Source of the DNA: a bacterium
Lineage (GTDB): Bacteria; Vulcanimicrobiota; Xenobia; Xenobiales; Xenobiaceae
DNA length: 35,845 nucleotides
Direction of reading: 5' to 3'
Assembly: GCA_030535355.1 (NCBI GenBank)
Contig: JAUNIO010000018.1
Span: 12,022 to 47,866, forward strand
In this document: piece after piece, positions 23,185 through 31,359 of the stretch
How the letters are laid out: the number at the start of each line of letters is the position of its first letter
How positions within the stretch are numbered: position 1 is the first letter of the stretch
Notes under the pieces: generated by a model
The model's database searches: none
The model's input: the letters and a program-made list of their open reading frames with translations, nothing else
Told to the model about the DNA's origin: nothing
Program-made: the position numbers and the translations under genes

Positions 23185-25302
23185 TTACTGGCCATCACCC
23201 GGCATTTCTGCCTTCTCAGCACAGTTTGCGTCAGCACTGACCGCACAGCTGCAGGCTTCAGGCAAACGCGCCACCTTAAGCAGAATGAGAGCCAAAAGCA
23301 GAAAGCAGCTCACTCCCAGCATATTGTAACCGCCCGGTCCCAGCATCTGCTCAAGGCTCTGCTGCCAGCTCAAGCTTTCGATAAGCAGCCCAAGGCGCTC
23401 GTTGGCCATTAGCAAAGCCACTACGACTCCAGCCAGTGAACCACCCGCTATTAGGCCCGTAGCAAAGAGGTTGCCGTTGCCCAAATCAGCATTATAATTC
23501 TTTTTCTCTTCCTCACTGCGGCTTTGATCGAAAAGCCAACGCACAACACCCCCGATAAAAATAGGCAAAGTCGTGGAAATGGGCAGGTACACGCCTATGG
23601 CAAATGGCAAAGTCATAATAGAGCAAAGTTCAGAGGTCACAGCCAAAAACACACCCACCATAACGTATTGCCAATCGAGATTAAAAGCCAGCAAACCGCG
23701 GACCAGCGTGGCCATTAGCGTACCTTGTGGCGCCGGAAACACAGTGCTGCCGATCGCGTGGGTGACCCCTTGCGCCGCTAAAGCCGCTGTTGGTTTATCC
23801 AAAGCGTTCATAGTCCACGCTGAAGCCGCGGCTGCGCTAATAACTCCAATAATGCAGGCGATCTGCATATAACGCGGTGTTCCCCCCACTAAATGACCGA
23901 CTTTTAGTCCTTGTATGAACACTCCGGCACTGGCCACGATCAAGCTAATCATGCCGCCGATAGCAAGGGCCAAAGGCTCAAAAACCATACCCGTCCAGCG
24001 GAAAGCAATGAAAACCAAACAGGTCCCCATCAGTGTCGCTATGGTCATCCCCGATACAGGGCTAGAGCTGGAGCCTATCAGCCCCACGATACGGCAAGAG
24101 ACGGTAGTAAAGAAAAAGCCAAAGCCCATCACCAACACTGCGGCCATAAACTTATGGATAAAAGCATCCCCTGGCAAAAGCGGCAAAGTGCAGATTATCG
24201 CCGCTAAAAGAATACAGCCGGCTAAAATAGAGCTTAAGGAAATATCTCTCTCCGTACGCTTGGTCTCAGGGCCATTATCCTGCCTGGTTACGGTTTTTCC
24301 AAAACTGCCTTTCAGAGAAGAAAAGATAACCGGCAAAGTGCGAAATAGAGTAAAAAATCCTCCGCAGGCTACCGCTCCGGCCCCGATCTGGCGCACATAA
24401 GCCTTATAAAAGGCCAAAGGCACATTGGCAAAAGTCTGCGCGGCCGGGTCCCAGCCGCCAGGGCCTCCCGCAGTCTGCAAGTCCGGGAGTTCCCCCAATT
24501 TTACCAGCTGCTGGGCGACAGTCTCCAAAGGCACCAGAGTCGCCAGCAAAGGAATCAGCGCCAGCCAAGCCAGCACACTGCCTGCAACCATCAGCCCGCC
24601 AGCTTTAGGTCCGATCACGTAGCCGATGCCCAAATATTCTGGGGTGATCTCTCCGTCTACTGTGGCTGACGGAAGGTATTTATTGCGATAATCGGTGACA
24701 TAGCCGGGAACCCCAGCGATCACTCCCAAGACTTTTTGTAAAAAAGCGTAAATAAAGGAGACCAGTACCCCCCAGTAAGCAAAGCGGGCAAAGCTGCCTC
24801 CCTTGGCTCCAGCAATCAGAACCGAAGCAGCAGCAGTGCCTTCGGGGAAGGGCAACTCATTATGTTCCTGCACGCACAGATTTTGCCGCAGAGGGATCAT
24901 CAGCAGCGTTCCCAGCAAACCGCCGATTAATGCCATGGCGAACAGGGAGCCAAAGGACATAAAAGGAGCACCGCAGCTGTCACCACTGGCTCCGCTGCTC
25001 AAAAAGAGCAGACCGGGCAAAGCGAAGACCATTCCAGAAGCGACAGCTTCACCGGCAGATCCAGCCATTTGAACAAGATTATTCTCTAAAATAGTCGTTT
25101 TAAGAAAACGCTGGCCTAAAGATATAGCCAAAACCGAGATCGGGATAGCCGCCGCTACTGTCAAGCCAGCTTTGAGGGCCAAATAGACAGATGATACCCC
25201 GAAAAGAACACCGCACAGAGCTCCTATAACAACAGCTCTAACCGTAAATTCAGGCACATGGTCCTGGGGAGCAATAAAAGGGACAGCAGCGGAATCGCGC
25301 AT
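23185..25302 (-). CDS. OPT family oligopeptide transporter
   Basis: A 705-residue polytopic membrane protein with about 14-16 hydrophobic segments. The N-terminus PEFTVRAVVIGALCGVLFG and the conserved SSSSPVSGMTIATLMGT (around residues 410-430) are hallmarks of the oligopeptide transporter (OPT) family. Other family phrases are LPFPEGTAAASVLIAG and GNLFATGLIAGGSLAGV. It is probably a proton-driven importer of small peptides or of metal-chelate conjugates, located in the inner membrane. Its length is normal for bacterial members. A Cys-rich C-terminal tail (EACSCAVSADANC) is unusual. Peptide uptake would suit an amino-acid fermenter (inference). Confidence 0.92.
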   Translation of the reverse strand: MRDSAAVPFIAPQDHVPEFTVRAVVIGALCGVLFGVSSVYLALKAGLTVAAAIPISVLAISLGQRFLKTTILENNLVQMAGSAGEAVASGMVFALPGLLFLSSGASGDSCGAPFMSFGSLFAMALIGGLLGTLLMIPLRQNLCVQEHNELPFPEGTAAASVLIAGAKGGSFARFAYWGVLVSFIYAFLQKVLGVIAGVPGYVTDYRNKYLPSATVDGEITPEYLGIGYVIGPKAGGLMVAGSVLAWLALIPLLATLVPLETVAQQLVKLGELPDLQTAGGPGGWDPAAQTFANVPLAFYKAYVRQIGAGAVACGGFFTLFRTLPVIFSSLKGSFGKTVTRQDNGPETKRTERDISLSSILAGCILLAAIICTLPLLPGDAFIHKFMAAVLVMGFGFFFTTVSCRIVGLIGSSSSPVSGMTIATLMGTCLVFIAFRWTGMVFEPLALAIGGMISLIVASAGVFIQGLKVGHLVGGTPRYMQIACIIGVISAAAASAWTMNALDKPTAALAAQGVTHAIGSTVFPAPQGTLMATLVRGLLAFNLDWQYVMVGVFLAVTSELCSIMTLPFAIGVYLPISTTLPIFIGGVVRWLFDQSRSEEEKKNYNADLGNGNLFATGLIAGGSLAGVVVALLMANERLGLLIESLSWQQSLEQMLGPGGYNMLGVSCFLLLALILLKVARLPEACSCAVSADANCAEKAEMPGDGQ

Positions 25303-25330
25303 TGAGAATATCGACCCTCCCTTAGCTTAC

Positions 25331-25386
25331 GAATATCATTTAGTTACTGATCAGCTAACCTGCGAAATATTTGACTCCCCCTAAAG
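25331..25386 (+). repeat. dispersed intergenic repeat, copy C
   Basis: It has TGATCAGCTAACCTGCGAAA followed by TATTTGACTCCCCCTAAAG, closely matching the reverse complement of copy A. It lies upstream of the OPT gene, in the 485-base gap between divergent genes (25303-25787), in direct orientation with copy D. Confidence 0.7.
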
Positions 25387-25421
25387 ATTCTTTATTATTT
25401 ATGGATTCTTTATTATTTATG
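25386..25421 (+). repeat. 18-bp perfect tandem duplication
   Basis: GATTCTTTATTATTTATG occurs twice in a row without a mismatch (25386-25403 and 25404-25421), adjoining repeat copy C. A recent slippage duplication is the simplest reading. Confidence 0.85.
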
Positions 25422-25530
25422 CCCCTCCTAGCGAAAAATAACCTTAGCACCCGAATTATTTCGCAGCCAATATCATATATTTGCGCTTTAGCAATATGCT
25501 GCTAAATACCAGGCCAATCTATTATACTTT

Positions 25531-25575
25531 TGTTAGCGATCAGCTAACCTACAAACTATCGAACTCTCTCTAATT
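25531..25575 (+). repeat. dispersed intergenic repeat, copy D
   Basis: GTTAGCGATCAGCTAACCTA, then CAAACTATCGAACTC; the end has decayed (TCTCTAA instead of CCCCTAA). It is about 200 bases from copy C in the same orientation. From 25576 to 25787 I see no gene; 25651-25680 has a short direct repeat AAGCCTCTG, and the ribosome site AGAGAAG lies before the BtuF-like gene. Confidence 0.6.
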
Positions 25576-25787
25576 ACCCTAATCTCCCCAATAATACAAT
25601 AAAGAATTTGCCAGGCTCTCAAACAGCCGCCGCGGGTTATGTTTTTTCCTAACAAGCCTCTGGTCAGAAGCCTCTGATCATCTCTCAGCAGCACGTTAGC
25701 ACCTGCGATTATGCCCGTTCAACAGCCAAGTCACTGGAAGGCCTCAAAACAAAGGGACAAAGACTGGTAAAGAGAAGTTTTATTTTT

Positions 25788-26732
25788 ATGTATGGGGATA
25801 GAAACAACTATGACACATTAGTTAACCCGCGTCTGCCTGGACTAATCATCGCGCTTACCCTATTATTGGGGCTGACCGCCTGCCAATCCCAGCGCCTGAC
25901 GCTGACCTGCCAGCCTCCCGAGGTGGTAGCTGCCTCGCCGTCCGCAAACGCTGCTCAGGGACCGTCTCGCATAGTTTCCTTAGTTCCCAGCCTAACCGAA
26001 ACCGTCTGCGATCTTGGCCTGGCAGCCCAGCTGCAGGGAATAACCGCCAATGACGACTATCCCCCCGATATTCTTGGGCTTCCCAAGGTAGGCGATATGA
26101 ATCCCGACTATGAATTTATCGTTGCCTTGCATCCCGATGCCGTTTTGACCGATACCACCATTACGAATGAGCATATCCGCAGCCGTTTGAAATCCTTGGG
26201 GCTGCCCGTAATCGAGACTCATATCGAATATTTGCGCGATCTGCCTCATGAATTGCCCCATTTAGGAGAAGCTCTGCGCTGTTCCGCGCAAGCCCAAACA
26301 TTAACGAACGAGATTCAGACAGCTATTGCTACGGCTAAAAAAAGAGCTGATGCCCTGCCCCGCCGTCCCCGAGTATATATTGACGTGTATAATAACCCGC
26401 TTTTAACAGCGGGAAAGCCAAGTCTGCTCCATGAACTTTTAGAAATTGCCGGCGGCGAAAATGTCTATGCAGACATAGACAAAGCTTATCCCAACATATC
26501 CGCCGAAGATTTGCTCATACGCCAGCCCGATATTATGCTTCTAACCAGCCTGTCAGCAGCCGAGGTCAAAAAACATCCACAGCTGTCGAAAATCCAGGCC
26601 GTACAGCAGGGAAATATCCTGGAAATGCCATCAAGCCTAATGCAGCGCCCTACTAAACGCAGCCTACAAAGCATCGAGATTATGCAGAATTATTTTGAAG
26701 AGTGGGCCAAGAAGGGAAGTAGTCTCCAATGA
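25788..26732 (+). CDS. ABC importer substrate-binding lipoprotein, BtuF class
   Basis: A 314-residue lipoprotein: hydrophobic segment LIIALTLLLGLTAC with lipobox Cys32. The mature part is a helical-backbone metal-receptor (BtuF/FepB-like) fold: RIVSLVPSLTETVCDLGL, the ITANDDYP phrase, then LHPDAVLTDTTI, and RRPRVYIDVYNNPLLTAGKPS in the second lobe. SLVPSLTE is typical of cobalamin receptors, but haem and siderophore receptors share the fold. The TGA stop overlaps the permease ATG (ATGA). With the B12-dependent glutamate mutase nearby, cobalamin or cobinamide is the favoured ligand (inference). Confidence 0.85.
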   Translation: MYGDRNNYDTLVNPRLPGLIIALTLLLGLTACQSQRLTLTCQPPEVVAASPSANAAQGPSRIVSLVPSLTETVCDLGLAAQLQGITANDDYPPDILGLPKVGDMNPDYEFIVALHPDAVLTDTTITNEHIRSRLKSLGLPVIETHIEYLRDLPHELPHLGEALRCSAQAQTLTNEIQTAIATAKKRADALPRRPRVYIDVYNNPLLTAGKPSLLHELLEIAGGENVYADIDKAYPNISAEDLLIRQPDIMLLTSLSAAEVKKHPQLSKIQAVQQGNILEMPSSLMQRPTKRSLQSIEIMQNYFEEWAKKGSSLQ

Positions 26733-27751
26733 TGCGAAAATTATCTATCGGCCAGCGCCTGATAATTTTCGGGACCTTGGCTTTAATCGCACTAATAGTT
26801 TCCAGCTCTTTAGGCCTAATGATTGGCTCAGTCGAGGTTCCCCTGGCTGAACTATGGAATCTCATCCAGGGCAGCGGTCCTGTCAGCGATACGACGCGCA
26901 CTATCGTCATGGGACTGCGCGGTCCCCGAGTCCTTTTAGGCATGCTGGTCGGGGCCAGTCTGTCCTTAGCGGGCTGCGGTTTTCAGGGCATTATGCGCAA
27001 CCCTCTCGCCGATCCTTACATTGTCGGCACGTCTGCCGGCGCATCGCTGGGAGCGACCCTAGCCATCGTCCTACGCCTCCCCTCCCCCGCCGAATGGATT
27101 TCCCCAGTTCCCGCATTTGCTTTTTTAGGGGCGTTAGGGGCTATGCTCATCGTTTACCAGCTCTCCAAAGTCGGAAGCAGCGTACCGATGGAAACCTTCC
27201 TTCTGGCTGGGGTCGTCGTGGGGTCATTTGCCGGGGCTATGGTAAGCTTTTTAATGACGTTAGCTGAACGCGATCTGCACAGCGTGGTCACCTGGCTGAT
27301 GGGTTCGCTCAGCCAAGCCGATATACATATGGTATATCTCGTTCTGCCCTACATGGCCATAGGCGGAATAGCTATGATTATCCTAGCCCCAGCGCTCAAT
27401 ATCATTTCCATGGGAGAAGAAAGCGCCTCCAGCCTGGGACTAAACGTGGAAAGGCTGAAAATCAGCGTCATTGCCATCGCTTCCCTGATTACGGCGGCAG
27501 CGGTAGCTGCCTCTGGGCTAATCGGCTTTTTAGGGCTGTTCATTCCCCACATTGTGCGCATGATCGTCGGCCCGGATCACCGCCTGCTTCTGCCCATTTC
27601 CGCTCTAGGAGGTGCCGCCTTTTTAGTGCTGGCCGATCTCCTGGCCCGCACCATGTTTGCTCCCCGGGAACTGCCTGTAGGCGTACTCACCGCCCTAATT
27701 GGCGCTCCTTTCTTCTTTTGGCTCCTCCATGGACGCCGTAAACTTTCATAA
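26729..27751 (+). CDS. ABC importer permease, BtuC/FecCD class
   Basis: A 340-residue inner-membrane permease with about ten hydrophobic segments, the standard length for FecCD. Characteristic phrases are LRGPRVLLGMLVGASLSLAGCGFQGIMRNPLADPYIVGTS, here split across residues 62-102, plus FLGLFIPHIVRMIVGPDHR near residue 266 and RELPVGVLTALIGAPFFFWLL at the end. It overlaps the receptor gene by four bases and the ATPase gene by one base (TAATG), so the three are translationally coupled. Confidence 0.93.
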   Translation: MMRKLSIGQRLIIFGTLALIALIVSSSLGLMIGSVEVPLAELWNLIQGSGPVSDTTRTIVMGLRGPRVLLGMLVGASLSLAGCGFQGIMRNPLADPYIVGTSAGASLGATLAIVLRLPSPAEWISPVPAFAFLGALGAMLIVYQLSKVGSSVPMETFLLAGVVVGSFAGAMVSFLMTLAERDLHSVVTWLMGSLSQADIHMVYLVLPYMAIGGIAMIILAPALNIISMGEESASSLGLNVERLKISVIAIASLITAAAVAASGLIGFLGLFIPHIVRMIVGPDHRLLLPISALGGAAFLVLADLLARTMFAPRELPVGVLTALIGAPFFFWLLHGRRKLS

Positions 27752-28569
27752 TGCCTGCATCATCCTCTTTATCATCACCTTTAGTGCTCAGCATTAAAAA
27801 CGTAGATTTCCGCTATTCCTCCCAGGGACCGCTTATATTCCACGATGTAAGCGCAGAACTGCAGCCGGGACAGTTTATTGGGCTGCTTGGTCCCAACGGT
27901 ACCGGCAAATCAACTTTTCTACGCCTGCTGGCAGGCCTGCGCTCGCCCAGCAGCGGTAGCGTCTGCTTAAATGAGAAGCCGCTTTCAGAATTCGCTAAAG
28001 CGGATTTAGCTAAGCATATCGCCTTTGTGCCCCAAGATGTGCGCATGTGGCTGCCTTTCAGCTGCCGCGAAGTAGTGGCCATGGGACGTTTTGCCCATAA
28101 AAAAGGGTTAAGCCTTTTCGAATCCAGCGCCGGGGATCAAATCGTTGAACGCTGCTTAGCCGAAACACAGGTAAGTCATCTAGCCGATCGCCTAGTGAAC
28201 GAAATATCCGGCGGAGAAGCTCAGCGCGTGCGCATTGCTCAGGCGCTAGCCCAAGAAACGCAAATTTTGATCCTTGACGAGCCTACATCGCATTTAGACA
28301 TTAAACATCAGATCAGCATCATGGAACTGGCAGTACGGCTGCGTCAAAAAGGCATGACGGTTATTGCCGCCCTGCACGATCTGGATATGGCTGCGCTTTA
28401 CTGCGACCGTCTATTGGTGCTCAGCGAGCACAGGCTAAAACACAACGGCTCCCCTGAGCAAGTGCTCAGCCGGGAAACCATCAAGGACGTTTTCGGCGTC
28501 AGCGCCGTAATCGGCCGCAACGAAAAAGGTGAATTGCGAGTTTCTCTTTGCCGCAATGACTCGGAATGA
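27751..28569 (+). CDS. ABC importer ATPase, BtuD/FecE class
   Basis: A 272-residue ATPase: Walker A GPNGTGKST (47-55), Q-loop FVPQDVRMWLPF, signature EISGGEAQRVRIAQAL, Walker B ILILDEPTSHLD and H-loop AALHDLDMAALYCDR. The Q-loop followed by LPFSCREVVAMGRFAHKKG is typical for vitamin B12/siderophore importers. It completes the receptor-permease-ATPase set. No outer-membrane TonB-dependent receptor gene is present in the window. Confidence 0.94.
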   Translation: MPASSSLSSPLVLSIKNVDFRYSSQGPLIFHDVSAELQPGQFIGLLGPNGTGKSTFLRLLAGLRSPSSGSVCLNEKPLSEFAKADLAKHIAFVPQDVRMWLPFSCREVVAMGRFAHKKGLSLFESSAGDQIVERCLAETQVSHLADRLVNEISGGEAQRVRIAQALAQETQILILDEPTSHLDIKHQISIMELAVRLRQKGMTVIAALHDLDMAALYCDRLLVLSEHRLKHNGSPEQVLSRETIKDVFGVSAVIGRNEKGELRVSLCRNDSE

Positions 28570-28618
28570 TTTTCACTACAAACACATTAAACCAATAAAC
28601 CAAAAATAGGGTGTAAAA

Positions 28619-29473
28619 ATGCAATTAAAAAAATTATCTGCACTGCTCATTATATCGTACTGCTGTTTTGTCGGGGCCAGCACTGCCGCCTGGGCCGTCA
28701 GCGAAAAGCAAGAAGTTGAGATCGGTAAGCAGGGCGCGGCTAGAGCCGTGCAAAAATACGGCATAGTCAAAGATAAGTCCATGCTGCTGCGCGCCAAAAA
28801 ATTAGGAAAACGACTGGCAGCCAATGCTCAGCGTAAGAATATAAAATACCAATTCAGCGTGCTCAACTGCAAAGAAGTTAATGCTATGGCATTCCCGGGC
28901 GGATATATATTCTTTACTAAAGGCATAATCAAACTGATGGACGATGAACTTTTAGCCTTTGTAGCCGGCCACGAAATTTCTCATGTAGAACATCGCGATT
29001 CGGTCAAAGCCATTGAAAGCGCACAAAGAAGAATGGTCGGCATAGCTCTCTTGCAGCGATTTGTAAAAGGCGCAGACTCTGACCTAAGCCGCTCCATCAT
29101 GGGCATGACCAACGCTGTGGTCAGCAACCGCTACAGCCAAAGCGCAGAATTCGCAGCCGACAAGAATGGAATATTTCTAATGGCCGCTGCCGGGTACAAT
29201 CCCTACAAATCGGTAGATGCGCTAAAGGCATTGCAAAAGCTGGGCGGCAAAGATATGCCAGGCTTCCTTAATTCATTTCTCAGCACTCATCCTATCACCA
29301 CCGATCGCATAGAAAGAGCAGAGGCCATTGCCCCTGAAGCAGCGGATATGTATCCCGATTCTATTCCTGAAACTTCCGAGAACGGCGACGAAGCAGGTAT
29401 AGAGGAAGCCAATTCCATGGAACCGCAAGTGCAGCAAAGCGAGGACGTCAATCGGCAGAACTCTGATTTTTAA
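28619..29473 (+). CDS. M48 family metalloprotease
   Basis: A 284-residue secreted or periplasmic zinc protease. The signal peptide ends near residue 26 (AWA/VS). The zinc motif is GHEISHVEHRD (H118, H122), with the third ligand Glu177 in SAEFAADKNG. AFPGGYIFFTKG and STHPITTDRIERAEAI are family signatures (BepA/LoiP-like, lacking TPR repeats). A role in outer-membrane protein quality control is known for relatives. AGGGTG lies 6 bases before the ATG. The Glu/Gln-rich C-terminal tail (residues ~260-284) is non-conserved, and its last codons overlap the converging glycosyltransferase gene. Confidence 0.92.
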   Translation: MQLKKLSALLIISYCCFVGASTAAWAVSEKQEVEIGKQGAARAVQKYGIVKDKSMLLRAKKLGKRLAANAQRKNIKYQFSVLNCKEVNAMAFPGGYIFFTKGIIKLMDDELLAFVAGHEISHVEHRDSVKAIESAQRRMVGIALLQRFVKGADSDLSRSIMGMTNAVVSNRYSQSAEFAADKNGIFLMAAAGYNPYKSVDALKALQKLGGKDMPGFLNSFLSTHPITTDRIERAEAIAPEAADMYPDSIPETSENGDEAGIEEANSMEPQVQQSEDVNRQNSDF

Positions 29474-31076
29474 GTTCATAGAGGAATGTTGTATGCTCGG
29501 ACCAACTGTAAACGCCGGGGGCACGGCATTTGCCCACACATCGGCAATGATTATCAAACCATGTTAAAACAGAAGGATCAAAGTCAGGACTATCAAGCGT
29601 CGTAACTATCAGAAAAATCCTGCGGCGGCGCATGACTTCGATTAAATAGTCGTTGGCCATAGCCGGTTCAAAAATATACCACGGAATCTTATCGGGGTTA
29701 TACTTCTCTTGTTCAGGTATAAAATTATACTGTACATTATCTGCATCGTAGGCAAGGGCAAATGAATAAACGGGATAAGCCATATAAAGAGCGACGACAT
29801 CTTCATCTCTTTTATTAGCATCAATAAAATCTACAGTGCTTTGCCAATTATCGATCCACATAAATCGACAAAATGGAAATGCCAAACAAATTAACAGCGA
29901 TAACACCAAAAGGGATCTCTGCAAGAGCAAAGCTCTGTCTTGCCATCCAGCGCTTAACAGCATTAAAAAAGGCACAGTAAAAGGGACAAAATAACGCTCA
30001 GAATAAAAGTTAACATATCCCCAAAATACCCCAGCCGTCAAAACCGACATAGGGATAAATACCATAACCGCACAAAATGCTGCCGTCCAAGCACACCGTT
30101 TGCTAAGCCTGAATACCCCCCAAACAGCAATTCCCCATAACACAATTCCAAGCAAATATAGAAAAAAACGATAAGAAGAGTCAAACTGAAGATTATAAAA
30201 ATAAGATAACAACCCGCTATCGCTGTTATCCAAATAATTGGTCAGCCTGCCGCAGTTAGTTAGATTGTGATCGCCCAATTTGAGGTTCAAAACACACAAC
30301 GGCAACAAAGGCAGATTCGCCAAAGATTCCCAGCTGAAGACCCCGACACTATTGCCACTGGTACGGGAGAGCATACGCCAAACATACCAGCCTACCCCGG
30401 GAATAACAGATAAGACATAAATTGTTACAGTAGCCCACCGGGTTCCGCGAGGAATTTGAAATACAAAAAAACACGATAAAAAGACAATAACAATACCTAA
30501 AACATGTATGCTAGCCATCATCAGGCATACAGACAAATATAACCCCCACAAAATCCTGCCGGAACAATTAAGAAAAGAAAACGGCCGCCCGTCACGGCGG
30601 ATGTCGCTAAGCCCCAGCCAAAACGCCAAGAACGATACAGTCAAAAGTCCATACGGACGTACCATAGAATCGTTAATGAAAAGTCTATATCCGCAGGCAG
30701 CCACAGCAGTCAGCAGCAAAGATTCGCGTTCCGTAAACCCCAAACGGAACAATCGATAAGATATTAAAATTCCAAAAGTGCCGGCCAGCACCATCGGCAG
30801 ACGCAGCAAGAAAAAACAACGTGTAGTCCGCATTAAGGGCAGCAGCATAAAATGAAGCAAGGGCGTGTGATTGTCCCCAATCAATATCTGTATGATGTAA
30901 TCACAGCTGCGCTGAGAAATATAGTAATTAAACGCTTCATCCGGATAAGCCGGCTGAAGCCAAGCTGCTGCCAATCGCACAGCCAAGCCAGCCAAAGTTA
31001 TAACCAACAGCCAGCGCCAAGAAGTTTTAGTAATATCACCAGCAATTATTTGCTGAAAGCGTCCGTTATTAAGCAT
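29448..31076 (-). CDS. GT-C glycosyltransferase (GT39/ArnT-like membrane protein)
   Basis: A 542-residue membrane protein with about ten to twelve hydrophobic segments. The acidic motif YPDEAFNYY (Asp46-Glu47) in the first extracytoplasmic loop is the GT-C catalytic signature. HTPLLHFMLLPLMR and VRPYGLLTVSFL also fit GT39/PMT-like enzymes that move sugars from polyprenyl-phosphate donors. The C-terminal ~130 residues form a soluble domain. The acceptor may be lipid, glycan or protein; I cannot tell. The gene and the next one are AT-richer than the rest of the window and may be acquired. The 3' end overlaps the converging protease gene by 26 bases. Confidence 0.82.
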   Translation of the reverse strand: MLNNGRFQQIIAGDITKTSWRWLLVITLAGLAVRLAAAWLQPAYPDEAFNYYISQRSCDYIIQILIGDNHTPLLHFMLLPLMRTTRCFFLLRLPMVLAGTFGILISYRLFRLGFTERESLLLTAVAACGYRLFINDSMVRPYGLLTVSFLAFWLGLSDIRRDGRPFSFLNCSGRILWGLYLSVCLMMASIHVLGIVIVFLSCFFVFQIPRGTRWATVTIYVLSVIPGVGWYVWRMLSRTSGNSVGVFSWESLANLPLLPLCVLNLKLGDHNLTNCGRLTNYLDNSDSGLLSYFYNLQFDSSYRFFLYLLGIVLWGIAVWGVFRLSKRCAWTAAFCAVMVFIPMSVLTAGVFWGYVNFYSERYFVPFTVPFLMLLSAGWQDRALLLQRSLLVLSLLICLAFPFCRFMWIDNWQSTVDFIDANKRDEDVVALYMAYPVYSFALAYDADNVQYNFIPEQEKYNPDKIPWYIFEPAMANDYLIEVMRRRRIFLIVTTLDSPDFDPSVLTWFDNHCRCVGKCRAPGVYSWSEHTTFLYELKNQSSAD

Positions 31077-31104
31077 ATATCAATCCAAGTTCACATATAA
31101 ATAG

Positions 31105-31135
31105 TAAGCGTCAAACGGATAACAATCCGTGCTTA
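31105..31135. repeat. hairpin with TAAGCGTCAAAC arm, diverged relative
   Basis: TAAGC pairs with GCTTA and ACGGAT with ATCCGT around the loop AACA, with an unpaired GTCAA on one side. The left arm TAAGCGTCAAAC matches the hairpins at 19447 and 23074, the rest does not. It lies 29 bases before the glycosyltransferase start. Confidence 0.35.
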
Positions 31136-31272
31136 GACTGCATCGATAAATAATATAAACATGCTGCAGCCTAGATACGGCGATTAGCTTCAATATTTGC
31201 TTTTGTTTGGTACTCGTTTCCTGTGCTTTTAATGGCAAAAAATTTTCCGGCTAATTTTCAGCAGATTGGCTT

Positions 31273-31299
31273 AATTACCAATCAATAATGATGGTAATT
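31273..31299. promoter_or_regulatory. 8-bp inverted repeat in the gap before the glycosyltransferase
   Basis: AATTACCA (31273-31280) and TGGTAATT (31292-31299) are exact inverted copies separated by 11 bases. This looks like an operator dyad upstream of the glycosyltransferase gene, or a weak stem after the PAP2 gene. The rest of the 283-base gap (31077-31359) holds the hairpin above and no gene. Confidence 0.35.
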
Positions 31300-31359
31300 T
31301 GAATGTCAAAAGCTCACCCTTAAATTATGTATGCTTGTCTTGATGTGGTGGCCATTATA

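Noticed and set aside
23524-24622. Open frames opposite the OPT transporter gene
   Set aside because: They are Pro/Lys-rich frames produced by the complement of membrane-protein codons, with no support of their own.
25600-25787. Cobalamin riboswitch before the BtuF-like gene
   Set aside because: Fragments such as AACAGCCGCCGCGGG and AGTCACTGGAAGGC recall parts of the consensus, but the final B12 box is not in place and the order and spacing do not form the known fold. A covariance-model search would decide.
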